Positions 11,078 to 24,600 of a DNA stretch of 64,000 nt are shown here, piece after piece. Under the pieces are notes generated by a model. It did not search any database. It was not told the DNA's origin and was given only the letters and a program-made list of their open reading frames with translations. The position numbers and the translations under genes were made by a program. The first letter of the stretch is position 1, and every line of letters starts with the position of its first letter. Origin of the DNA: Balanoglossus misakiensis (Eukaryota; Hemichordata); the NCBI GenBank assembly GCA_040954595.2, contig CM082576.2, positions 10,664,001 through 10,728,000 on the forward strand, in the 5' to 3' direction.

Positions 11078-12231
11078 CTGCCTGATGCTCGGATACTCTA
11101 GCTGTTGTTCCTATATGGTTTCGTTTGCGGAATCCCTGCAAGTACATTTCTCAGTAAACCCAAGAAAATTATTTAACCCATCCCCGAGAATCGTGCTAAA
11201 GTATAAACCACACAGTCACTACAGTTATTTTTGGTCCGGGCTAGAATGGTAGGATTGTAGTAAAAAAAAATCCATTATCTTGAAATCAATGAAAGCCAAA
11301 ATATGTTCCTCTTCTCATGAAGGTAAACGATACCTGATATCAAATACCATACCTGACGTAACTAAGAACGCACCTGTTTTTCGACGTTATTTTGTTTTCA
11401 GGGAGAATTTTTTTTTACTCAGACATGAGACATATCGGTCCAATTACGTGATCCGCATAAGCTTTATCGCGACTGAATAGATTGGTGACGTAATTTCTGA
11501 TATACCGTACGTATCATAAATACCATCTAGGCATGTATTTGATCTGGAGAAGGTGTCGACAGTCGAGTTTTGAAGACGATTTGTGGCTAGGAATTACATC
11601 TATTACGAAAACAACTCGTGTAATTACGAAAGTGAAACAAACGAAAGTTGTTCGAGATCTTTTAAAAGTACCCATAAGAACTTCCCTCTTTATACAGTAA
11701 TTGCAAACCGATGTCATGTTTTAACGAATCAAAGGGTGAACTTCGGTCGATCACCTGGACGCAGTATACGTTTGGACTGCAACGTAATGGACAGACTCGA
11801 TGAGAAGAGCAAATAGGGGTCATCGTAACACGACACCAAAAACTTGCCCCAGATGTACACATCCTTGGTGTTTATGCAGTATATATGCTTTTAAGTGTTC
11901 GTCGTTTAGTAGCTTCCGAACTACTTGTGTACTCTGACTTTCTGTAAAATATTGAAAACGGTCCAACAACATTTCACAAAGACAACCGCCCACAGGGGTT
12001 TGGAGAGGAATTCTCATAGGGACATTACTTGCATGTGAAGTTATGTTCCATCAACTGGTGGGGAATACATTTAGAGGAACCTGATATATTGGACTTACTT
12101 TCCTTGTCAATCAAAGTGCGACTCTTGCGCGAAACTAACGCGTAAGTTTCATAACTGCCATGTAAAAATGTGTAAAATTGAACTGGAACAACTTTTTTTA
12201 GCGGATAGTAAAAACACAACCAGAATCAAGT
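11078..12231. other. Intergenic DNA between convergent genes
   Basis: About 1.1 kb between the plus-strand cysteine-rich gene and the minus-strand dynein gene. Only short frames of 64-77 codons occur, with no homology I can see and no splice-compatible partners. I see no repeat family here. Confidence 0.5.
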
Positions 12232-12259
12232 TTTATTGTACATTCAAACAATTTTTATT
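12232..12259 (-). terminator. Polyadenylation signals of the dynein gene
   Basis: Read on the minus strand, AATAAA occurs at 12254-12259 and again at 12232-12237, about 1.28 kb after the dynein stop codon at 13537-13539. DNA from here up to 13536 is AT-rich, without convincing coding sequence, and is best taken as the 3' UTR. Confidence 0.5.
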
Positions 12260-13536
12260 GCTTGTCCATGAAACCAACAACTTGTAGCATTACAAAAAAG
12301 TCCATACACATGTGATACAATAATTTCAATTCAATTCAATTCTAGAAGGCGAAGCTCGTCACTGCATATATAATTATCATACAAAGAAGTCCAATAATTA
12401 TCTACTATGTACAGTTGTTATCGTTATATCAGAAATAGATTCCACTGCATTAAAATACACATTTTACAAGTATAATTAGAAAAAAAATATTTCATTGATA
12501 CTATTATATACAAAACATATATATTCTATTATGTAGTAAGAATGTCTTGGTAGATGCTTTAAGAAAGCTCAATACAAATTGTGGACGGCTGTCATTTAAA
12601 TTAAAGAAAGACAAAATAATGTTGATGGATGGATTGAAATCGATTTTTTTTTTCACAGCAAAAGTAAGTGCCACTTCCTAATTCACCTGTTAGAATAAAA
12701 CAATCACCCCTCTACTTGAATGGGATGGACCACACCGACAAATCGGAGGTCAATCCAAGATACTATCATTACAGGTGTGATATGAGGGGGCAAGTGCAAT
12801 TATTGGTGGCATATTTTCTGTCTTACGAAAATAAACTTCGCAAATACTGCCTGACTTGTTAGGAAAGGTACAGCTTTTTTTTTAAATATGGTTCCCAGAT
12901 GTTGGTGTGCTTACCTGGCTGTGATCAGATTTGTCCAAAAATGGTCCAATTCTGTAAATTTCATTACTGAGACACACACTGTACAAGGATACTTTGGCAT
13001 TTCTAATTTACAAAAATACACATACAATGCAAATAGCAATTTCATAGTTGCATTGTTCAATAAGGACAGATTAGAGATTGGGAATGGACGGCAATCGTGT
13101 CAAGTATTTACGGGACGGTATGGCAGAAAAATGCTCATACAGCATTTTAAACATAAACTGGCAAACTTTTGCATATTTTGGGACACGAGAAATAAGTAAT
13201 TGTAGCAATTATTCACATCACCCATGGATAAATGATACCTTTCTTACATATAATATCTGTCTTGCACTGTTCAAACCTTTCTGATACCACTCACATCAAG
13301 ATAAGTTATCGTGGTGTCTTAAAGAAGGGCCATATCGGAAAAAAATATCTTGTACATGCATGAAGAGATTCCATCCTAATTCAGACAAAAATAATCTCCA
13401 TGGTAAATGTCATGAAATCAAAGCTCTTCACAATAAGTTTAAACATACAAAGAACTTTTACTTGAAATATTTCTAAGGCTTCTTACCACAGAAATACAAC
13501 ACGGTTTAGCCCACTGTGCATGTGATGAAAGGGGTT

Positions 13537-16500
13537 TTAGTCGTCCAACTGGCAGAGCAGAGCGACACCTCTCGTGACCCACAGATCGGGCGGGTGTTGC
13601 GTCGGCAGACTGATAGCCGTGACAAAGTTTGTAGAGTGACCGGTCGACGACAGCGTCCCGGCCCTCGATGACGTCCTGTACAGCGGACACTCGTATATAA
13701 GCTTCTCGTCTTCAGGTCGCGACTGGCTGTCTTGAGATTTCTTGCGTGCGACCAGAGGTGTGGACGTCCTGCTGCTGACATCAGAAACTGCGTCTCTTGC
13801 GAGAGTAGATGTCTGATGGATAAAAAAAAGAGAACAGTGTCAAATTTCTGAAGAAAAGAACAAGACCCTCATCTTTTAGTGATTTTTATCTATATATTAA
13901 ATGCAAGGCAAATGCTAGATGAGACTCCAGTATCACCAATGCTAAACACAACATTCTAATGCAAACAGTTTCATGAATTTATAATATTCAAAATTATTCA
14001 TGTTGTCCGTAGTGTTTTTTTCTGGCGTTTAACTTTCATCAAAACAGTCTAATGATATTGGACATCACTGCACTGCACTGTCTGCTGAAATAATTGCAAG
14101 TGACTAAAAATAAACAGGTGTTCTGAACAGATCAATGCTTTTTTTCCTTCACTCTCTGTGCCAAGGCAATACGGTCTGTAAGGCCCGCATGGAATGAGCA
14201 GTATTATTATTGCAATGGCTGACTGCACTCACACCTGTTGACAATACATTCAAACACTGTTGGATAATTGTGTATTTATTTTCACATCCCTGGAGTAACG
14301 GGCCACCGGGCAAGTCTGTCAGGTGGGACTCACACACAGGCGTTTCACTCAACTATGTTAAGTGTACCAACCCAACCGGCATTCAAAATATTGAAACTAT
14401 GCATGGCTGTGAAAGCCACCTGTGCAGGTACAAAGGTCCCGCACCAATTTACTCTTCATGTTCTTTGCTTGTACTGAGAAACGATCTCCTGCAAAGTTCA
14501 AAGGCCGGTCTTTTGATTTTTAAACACCTTTACCTCAATTATCCAAGTACATGTACTACACTAAAGTTACATCACTGGAGATAATTTACACTGGGTAATG
14601 TATAAACTGGGGATGCAAAGGTCTGATGTGTATTGCCTAACATCTAGGTGAAGAATTTGTCAGGTCATTGACATCATCACGTAGATCGACTTTGTGGAAT
14701 TTAAAGTGATATCATTCAGTTGTTTTTGGCCAAATCCAAAAAACACATCACTATGAAAGTACACGTAAAGTATCAGTCATTTCTTCATGGAATGGACAAA
14801 GACTATTTGAAATCAGCTGTGAGGAGGATTTCTTCCAATATGGAAGTGATTACCATGCAGCAAAGTGGCATCAACTGCATAATCGGTCACAGTAACAATG
14901 TACAATGTATCATTATTAGGACAGTATATTAAGTTAATCAAATATCATAGCACATAAAATCGAGAGAAATTTTTTTTGCGAAAACCTAGGTGTATCAATC
15001 ACTCTATCTGGGGATTGCAACAACAGTATACGACTCATACTACTGGTATTGTCTATATTACGTGCACAGAACATTCCGCAAACTGGCAAGGAGTCAAACC
15101 CTTACCCTAAATCAAATCTATTTTTAAATCAGGACAGAGTGACTGAGTCTAAACCAAATATTTGTATCACTTCTTATCCCTGTGTTGAGTGATGTCTCGG
15201 GTTGGACAAAGAACCAGGGCTGCTTATTTCCAGAAAAGTTGAACAAAGTACATTTTGATATATCTTACTCACAGTTACCGCCAGCTACTGTTTTGTTTGC
15301 TTTAACGTCTTTATTATGTTCATCGTATTTATACAAAATAAACAGAAGTCAGGGAATAATTTGTAAGTGTTCTTTTTCAAGAGAAGCTAAACGGTCGGTG
15401 TTATTTGCGAACGCCGATGTTTGGACCACGGAGAACATTTACTGCACTTTTGTAACAGACAGTTGGCAAGAGGCAAAAATTTGCAAAAACAAAATGTGGA
15501 CCACACACTCAGACGATATGCAGGGTTCTCCTTGGGCAAACATTACATCATACTGAGCAAACCACACATAAACTGCAATGTTGACTTTTTTTTCCCTTCG
15601 GAGAATTGTCTAGCTCTACACTTTTCTGTCTCATTTAGTGTGTGGTCAGTGGACTGACAAATTGAACCCACCTGTACAGGTATAAAGTGTATTTCCGGCA
15701 CACAGCTGAATCGTTCCTCGGGACGCGAGTCCTGCAGACAACCCATGGCCGGATCAAACCGGGCACCGTCCAGGTACAAACCAAACACCAACACACCTTC
15801 TGCTGGAGGCGGTGGACCCTGCAGAAACAAAAAAATGTAGGCGGTCGGTCAGTTAGGGTACTACCAACACAAAGATTTGCACCAAGCATTTATTTGAATC
15901 AAATAAAAATGATCATTGTTCTTTCAATGGATATAACCTGTGAGGTTGATCATTTTTTCTCGGTCTTTATGTCATATATCGAAAGAAGTTTTTTCTTCAA
16001 GCGAACTCCTACTTTGACACTACCCTACATCAGTGCAGCTTGTATATGCATGCACATCCAGCATTATTGCTATCAACTTATTTAGAGTACGGACTCTAGA
16101 GTCAAGAAAACCAATTTTAAGATACACTTGCTGGTCCCTTCAATCATAGTCTATGCTTCAATATTACAAAATTTTAAAAGGAAGTTTAAATTTTTAATGC
16201 CATATTTGAAAAAAAGTTTTATTTCAATAACCTGAAACTGTCACAAACTATGACTTCAACCTGGCCCAATAAAGATAAATTCACTGTTTCATTATCTACA
16301 CCTCTTCTCTAATCCATAGTTATAGTTATAGGAATGGCCTTTGGCCTTTTAATGTACCTGCGGGGAGGCCCCCTGGCATAACCCCGGCCCTCGTCTCCAA
16401 CTCTGAACTTTCAAAATATAAACAAACTCAACACACGTCCACTTGATAAAATGTCTGAGGCTACTACATCTGATTGGGTTTCAATCAAAGGTCACCAGTT

Positions 16501-18686
16501 TGAACCCCGCGGGTTGTTTTAAGTGGGAAGCATTCACGTATGAGCCAGTCACTGAATCCAAATAGTTTGTTTATTTCTCAAAAACACGGCAGTCACTGCG
16601 GCTGAATTTGTGCGTCGCTGCACGTGTGGAGATAATGGACCATCACAACAAATCTTTGCCTCGTGAACTCTTTATAGTGAAATCGATTTCCGCAAATATT
16701 GAAACTGACATTGGTTTGATTTTAGATGTACACAACATGTATATGTCTGTTAATCTGGTGCAAGTTCTCTCAGAAAACAAACCGATGCAAAACGCAGCTG
16801 GTCGATTTTACGTTCTTGAGTGTTGGAAAAAACGCTTACTTTGAAGGCAACTTCTTTGATGTTGATCTTCTGTTTGACGTCTGCCAGAGTCTCGTCCGCA
16901 TCGACGGCAGGGGGCATGACCTTGAAGTCAAAGGTCAGGGAGTCAACGGACAGCCCTTCTTTGCGGGCGTGGTTCTGGAGCACGGCCATGGTGAAACCTG
17001 TAAGAGAGAATAAAGATGGTTGGAGACAGACGTGATGATGGGGATGAACTGTGATTCCATAAAACTGTGGAAATGAAAGATACATGGGCATAAAATCAAA
17101 GTTTGGTTGAGAAATTGTTTGATTGTTTATCTTTCTACAGACAATTTGACGGTTTATGGTCAGTCAATCCAAGTAGGTTTCATCTCTTATGACCGTGTTA
17201 ACATTTTGGCATGCAGAAGTGCATATACAATTCAAAGATATGGATAAACCTGCCTATGATGTAATACTGTTACTCTCATGTGATGAATTATAGTGTGAGT
17301 GTATCAGGATAGGATTTACTATAAAATCACTTTATGAAAAGCTTTATGCAGTGCAGTATATGTTACATTGTACACATGTAACCATGCTTTATGAGAAGAA
17401 ATCATTATTCAGTTAAATTGACTGGGAAAATCCACTTTTAAGGGACACATTATCTGGGGTAGACCCTGAGAAAAAAGTATGGGGAGACACCATCCCCTAA
17501 ATAGCGGAAAAGTGATTTTTTATGGTATGTGCATGCCTGATCAACAGTCAAAAGTCTCTGAGCTGAGATTTGAACACACAAGAATTGACTTAAACATCAC
17601 ACTGAGATTTGTAATGACTAACACATGCATTGACAGCACTTGAGGTGAAAGAAATAATGCAGAGTGTTATCTCATTTTTTTCCCCTGAGAGTGGCCTTGT
17701 CTGTATCTGAGACACAAACACCAGGCATAGTTACTCTATCTAACGGCAAGTCCAAAAATACATGGAGTGCTGACATGACCACCGAGTCATGTTGTCTCTA
17801 CGTGGATCTGTTGCCAGGGAAACAATCTCACACGTCCAAGAGAGATTTTTCCATCAAGTACTTCAACACTTGTCCCAGTCCCAATATACGCATGAGTTGG
17901 CAGATTATTACTGGCATTCTGGGAAACTGAGGTGTGGCCACATAGTTTTGTTGCCATGTAAACGGGATTTAAAAACATGGAAGTGTAATTTATTCTGTCA
18001 ACATTGAGTCAAATTTGTGAGAAACTTGTTTGCTCTTTGTAATATTCTGTCACTGGGAGATGGATGACTTCTTCATGCACAAACGAAGCGACGTGGCATG
18101 ACTAATAATTTGACATGGGAGTATGGACTTCAGAACTGAATCAGCCACAAAAAATGATGACTTCTGAACAGAAATTCTGAATTTCTCCTTAAATACTACA
18201 GATATCCAGTACAACTTTAATATAATATGTGTTCATTTTCTTTTCTTTTTTCTCTTCCTTTTTTATTGGGGGGGGGGGAACATTATCTCAAACTTTCTCA
18301 CTGCTTTAACACTCAAACAACCATGGTTTACCACTATCTCTACACCTTTTTAATATGCAGGGAAAGTGCAGAGATAGATTTTTCCACTGAGAAAAAACCT
18401 GGAATAGCAACTACGTGGAAAACACCACATCTAGTCATCAATGCACCACACACATACCTTGTGGGAAGAAGAAGGAGGCCAGCCAGAAACTCCTTGGCTG
18501 TTCCCGGATGCTATCCAAGTCCTCCAGTTCGGGAAGAGTCTGGCCCTGGGCTGCTGCCGCCTTCTCCTTGACTCGTCTCTCCTCTGCCGCCGCTATCTGA
18601 TCCGACCACTTACTCATGAAGTCTACTCTCTGCTGCAAATCTGCCACCCAGGAACCAAGGGGTTTGCAAGATTCATAGGCAGCTAG
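13537..18686 (-). CDS. DNAH14: DNAH14 exons 81-84: C-terminal domain and stop
   Basis: Exons 18458-18686, 16840-16997, 15672-15818 and 13537-13812 encode about residues 4835-5103. Typical endings are present: [70 protein letters not shown] and [13 protein letters not shown] before TAA at 13537-13539. Between HFIPVQ and [10 protein letters not shown] there is an insert of about 40 Ser/Arg/Asp-rich residues that most heavy chains lack. The last intron is 1.86 kb. Confidence 0.94.
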
Positions 18687-21600
18687 CTGCACACAAAAAA
18701 AACATGGGAAAAACAGAGAGATTGCAGATTATCATTATGTCCTTGGTGGGAGTGTTATTTGTGTCTACATATCAACACCAAGTCATGAGAAAGGAGTGTT
18801 TTCAACTGCCCTGATTGTCAACAGATGTTTACAAGTGCCAATAACAGTACACTGTGCACGACAGTATTTTACATTTTCACATACATTCCAGTGATATGTT
18901 TGACTTTTGGAGGAATACCCATAAAGACGCATAATTTTCAAAACAAATTTACAAAAATAACAAAATTTCCACCAAAAATGACTCCAGTTATGTAAATTTT
19001 TACAGCCAAAGTCAAATATTTGTACTTTGTCAGCTTTTTGCAGACTATTCACGGTTCACCTGATCTCTTTGACTAAGACAAGGCCAGTGTACATGTAACT
19101 GTTGAGCTGAGGAAGGTCAATGACCACGACTCACCTGCCAAGTTTTGGGCACTCTTTGGTTCAATATAGCATTGTACATCTCCTCAAGAGATTCGGACAT
19201 CACCAGTTCACCTTTGACCGCCAAGGTCAGGAATTTGACCGAGGAGTGAATGACCCCGAGCAGTCTGTTGAACCTGTCTATTTCCTGTCGGAGGACGGTC
19301 ACCAGCGCTGAGGGTGGTTTCTCCTCAGGTTTTGTCTCTTCCGTCTCCTCTTCCTCGGTAGCTGCTGGAATGAAATGATGTCCAACATTTTTGGTTTAGA
19401 AAGGGTTTATTCCACATTCCTTTTGAACTATTAAAACATGCTAAATTGTCCCACTTCTCACTTAGGATTAGCCGTTGCTGAGAAAAGGGATCAAAAACAC
19501 CAAGAAGAGAATATCATCACGACCAGAGCTGAATAGTCTCAATACCTCAAAGCAACACACCGTGCATGACCTCTACCCTTTAACCCTTGACCTCACCCAC
19601 CTTTCTCTTCCTCTTTCTTCTTGTTCCCGCCCGTTCCGAATCCCCCACCGCCGTAATTCATGAACACTGATATCTTCTGCGCTTTATGACTCTCCATGGC
19701 TTTCCTCTGAGCGCCCGCCTCTTGGTCCTCTTCCTCCTCCACTGTCTCCGGCAACTGGCGCTGAATCTCGCTGGCCATCTCCAGGACGATGTCATCGTTA
19801 CTCTTGCCGGTCCTGCAAGATTCGAGAAATGCAAATTTGTACAGATTTGGAATTGTTGTGAAACATTACTTGACTGACCATGTTTATGAATGACAAATAC
19901 TTTGCCAGTTGGTGAATTTGATACAGCATTTTAACTGACCCATTGCACCCCTTTTCTTACAGATGGTTTATCCCACTCCACTAGAAACAGCAAGATTAGA
20001 CCCATCCAAAATATAGATGTCCGTGACCATAGCTGTGATAACAAAGCACAATGGCATCTCAAACCCAAAATTTATTGATTACAAAACTCTGATGCTGTTA
20101 CTGAAAGCTGATTTTCAGATTTTTGTAAAATTATCAATTTTTTGTGGGATACCAAACTTTGCCACATGATGGTGTCCTAAACATTTTATCACTTATCAAA
20201 CCCAGCCAAATGATAACAGATCTAAACCAAGATTCTTCTCTGCACCACACTGGTCTGACTTTTCATCCACTGAGACATGATGACACTAACCCCATCTGTG
20301 TGGTGAGCCTGGGTTGTACAATCATTAGAGTGTCGATCAGTTCTTTGGCCTGACTCTCCCTGTAGGCCTTCTCTGCATTGTCGTCCATTCCGAAGATATC
20401 CGGGGAATCAGAGTCCGGCAGACCTTCCACGTACAGACGTACGTCATCAATAGTGAATGTCTCTGGCAAGGGGTGGTACACCTGTGTGGGAGGCAACAAA
20501 ATGATTTTGTCAGGAATAAATTACTCATGGAATTGTTACTGCTATAGTGCTATCTACTTGTATAAGCTACAGATATCTGAGAACAGACACATTACAAACA
20601 GTTTTCAAGTTATATTTTTTGCTCTGTATTGGCATAGTTACAACTTTGCAAAACACAGCAGATGTATGAAAATATCTGTGCTGCATTCTACTTAACAACC
20701 ATATTTTGGAGAGCACCCCAAAATGTTATTTGCACACTCAAATGTACAAATAAAATTCTTACAATATAACAAAGAATTTCATGATATGTATTTAAAATCT
20801 GCAATGAAAATCACTGATTTATAAAATGAAAAACACAACCAATTTAGTACACAGGGGACACCAATCTCACCTTATTGGCAGAGTAAGTATATTCTGGATC
20901 CAGGGCCTTGTCGGTGTAGAATTTACCCATGATGCTGAGCAACAATCTCCTGTCCCAGGCATCAGTGACTCGACCGCCGTAGGCCACTTCACCTGTCAGG
21001 TAGCGTAGCGCTTCCCAGGGTACCTCTGGGTTCTCAACCAACATCATCTTCAGCATCTCCACTGACACCTACGAAAAACATCGTGGGTGTGGTCAGTTGG
21101 GGTGTAGTCGTGGCAACAAATAAAAGTGGTGTTGGACACCAAGCAAACTGTTAGTCTCTTCTGTGTGTATGTGTGTGTAGTTTGCAAGTACATGTATCTA
21201 CACTGAAGCCTATTACCACTCTTCTTGATTTTATTCCATACAACAGTACTGAATTCAGCTCCAAAAACATAAACTGGCTATTGCCCTATAGAGTGTACAC
21301 ACCTCCAAATCCGACATTGTGAATTCGTACGGTATGTTCCACCCAAGTCTTCCAAATTTCTTTCTTTCTGTGATGATGGCATTGAAGAAATACAGCCCGA
21401 ATAGCAGATTCTTCCATGCTGGTCCTGGTTCCTTGTCCTCCCATGCTTCTAAGGATCTGCGACTGGTCACAGCTAGGTGAAGGTTGGATTTCAGACCCTT
21501 GGGTGGTTCAACAGTCATCTGAATGGTGGAAATGGGAAAGTAATGAGTTAACTTCGTGTGCAGAAACCTTATGTGTCTTTGCTTGTGCTCCTTCCTCCCC

Positions 21601-24600
21601 CTCTGCTATCCCCCCTCCCATCCCCTCTCTCTCTCTCTCTCTCTCTCCAGATATACTGTTCAAGTTTTTACATACCTTGAATCCTGACTGTAAAATGGAG
21701 ACCGGAAAACACGGATCTGGTTTGGAGCTTAGCCAGAGTCTGAACTGAGGATCCAAGTCATAGTTGGGTTTGGAGAAACTGCAGGGGGAAAAAGCACTTT
21801 TAGTTGTAACAACAGGTAAAATTTATCAAATTTTGCCAGAAATCTTCTCCACATTGAAGTGCTGATTATAAGATGTGATCCTCATTGACAAACTCTGCTT
21901 CATTACCTGTCTACTATGGCTTGCAACCTGGGCATGAACGACGCAGCCAAGTGACAATTCTGAAGGAAAACCCATCTGCCTTTCAGTATCTGAGCCTTGG
22001 AGATGAGTTCTTCAGCCTTGGGTCCCTGTCCTCTGCCCAGGGAGATCATGTCAACGTGTAGTGTACTTCCCCTTGTCTCTTTGGCAAATCTCATCAGATC
22101 TGCTGTGGGATCAACACCTGTTACAAAAAAAAACAAATTATCAGTATCAATGCAGCTGATTAATATCTTCATGTAAATCAGCATTTAAACTCCAATTTGT
22201 AATCAGTATCTGAGTCTTGATGTCAGTCTGAATCTGAATCTAAACACTCATATAATTAAAATACAACAATGTCAGCCAATAATATACCTGGTGACAGTAG
22301 GAAAATCAGTGGGTGTTTAGCACTGGATTCAGCGAAGATCTCCTTCAGATCAAAGCTGCCAGACGACAAGAACTTGGCTCCCATCTGCTCTTCTACAAAC
22401 TGTCTCACAGCCGAAGTCAGCTGTTCTGGTCTCAGGATCTTGATCAGCAAGACCCTCTGGAAGGGTCCCAGGTTCTCCCATTTGAAGGTGCCGATTTTGC
22501 CAGACTCGGACGATGTCTCTGCTGAAATGACAAAGAGGGTACATGGTCATGAAATTATCTTTCAGCAGTATTTATTTGGCCACAGTGAAACTGAATTGTG
22601 AAAATATAACATGAGCATGCCACAGCTATCACAAGTTTTTAACAGTCAACTGTTTTCATTCTGACGCAGAGTTGATACAGAGAATGCTATTTTGGGAGGT
22701 AAACATTAAATATCGTTTGACATGATTTGACTGGGGCGACATGGGCTAAGTTTACAGTTCACATAACAAATTAAATTAACAAGGGCAACAGAGATTTCAA
22801 ATCATTCCAAGAGTCAGACTTTTGGGAGATGAATTGTCACACTACCATACCTTTCTCTTTCTGCTCATCCGCAGGTTCATATTTAGCGCTCAGCGTCTGG
22901 TACGCATTCTCCGACTTCACAAAGGTCTTCCACTGTTCCTTGTTCTGCAGTATGTACATGCAGAGTCCCTTCAGCGATTCCACGGCGGCCGACAGATACT
23001 GGCACTGCTTCCAGGCCGATTCCGGAATCCACTTGGGAGGCGTGGATTTCACGGAGACACCGCTGGCCGTGGTGCGGATGGAGGAGGCTGACGACTTTCT
23101 GGAGCTGGATGCGCTGCTGACGCCGACTGAAGCTTCCAGTCTCTGCATTGCAGTCAGGCCTGGCGATTACAAAATGGTTGCATTGAATTACAGTACTTAG
23201 AATTTTGGGCCAACTTCGATGGCTATGCACTCTTTCATCTTATTGTCATGATGCTACTTCGATACTTTGGCACACTAATTGATCAATACCTGGTAAAAAA
23301 ACATCTTACAATCTTCCTATTCCAACATTTAAAAGCAATTTTAGTCAATCATTTATGAAACTATTTTTCGGCTTACTGAAATTACTTTATAGGAAAATTC
23401 CAGCTACATTACCTTACTCACAAAATTAGCCACATCTTTGCTTCCAAATTGGTAATTTCCGTGCTCCCGCACATTTCATCACTAACTTCAAATTTCTCAT
23501 AACCAATATTACGATGAATTTTATCACGATATAAAAATGAACATTGGGGACTTCAACAGAAAGCAAAGCACACTGAAATTCTTACCGTCATGTTTGGCCT
23601 CTGTTTCTGTGTCCATCATGCTAGCGAATACATGTCCCTGTAGGAAGGCCTGCCACTCGGTCTCTGTGATGACGCCCAGCCGACTGGTTTGGTTGCCCGT
23701 GTTGCTGTTCGACCTCATGATGCTGGAACACATCATGAAGGAGAAGGCCAACTGGTGGGTGGCAAAGAGGCCCTTGGATACCACCCTGCAAAGAGAGCAT
23801 GATGTAATCTCAGTCAACGAGCAGTCTGAGTTGGAGCAAGGCTTGGTTTATAGGTTAGCTTGTAAAAAGTTTTACTTCTTGTTTTAAGAATTGCCTTTTC
23901 CAACAGTACTCTGTTATGGGAAATACACTGACATCTCTCTGGAATCACCGAAGACAAGGGAATTTCACCTTCTTCACTAACATGCTTATCTATAATATTT
24001 ATCTATCCATATTTACTCACTACGAGAGAATTTTCTGCTTTTACAATATGTACCTTTATTATTTGGGTAAATAAAACATTACCTTCTTGATTCATGGCAT
24101 TTGAAGATGAGAATTCCACTTACTTGTAAATGCTCTCTGTCAGATTATTGATCATCTTCTCCAGGTGGGTGTGGAAGTCCTTCCCGGACTGCGGCCGAGT
24201 GATCGACGCCGTCGATGCCGGGGTGGAACTCCTGCGGCCGCTGTCCGGACTGTTCCTGCTCGGCGGGCGGATCCGTCCGCTCATCCGGCGGCTGGACGAC
24301 GGCCGGGTGCTGGGCATCGGCGAGGTCACGTCGATGCAGGTGCTGAACATCCCTTGGAACCACGGCAATGAGAACTGATACATGACGTCGATGTAGGCCA
24401 GGTCGGCCAGGACGAAGTACAGCACTGCTCCTCTGGTAGCGACCTGTGTGACAGGAAATTAAAGTTGGTGTTAATTTCAGATATTGGTGTGCACATATTA
24501 CAGTGACAGTGACGTGATTTTTGGCATCCTTATGATATGCTAAGAACTGAAACAATAATCATACTGAATTCTAATTTGTCGTGTAAAAACACATTCCTGG

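Noticed and set aside
12888-13284. Plus-strand frames of 103 and 68 codons antisense to the dynein 3' UTR
   Set aside because: AT-rich, no homology, no splice-compatible extension. They lie in what is best read as 3' UTR of the opposite gene.
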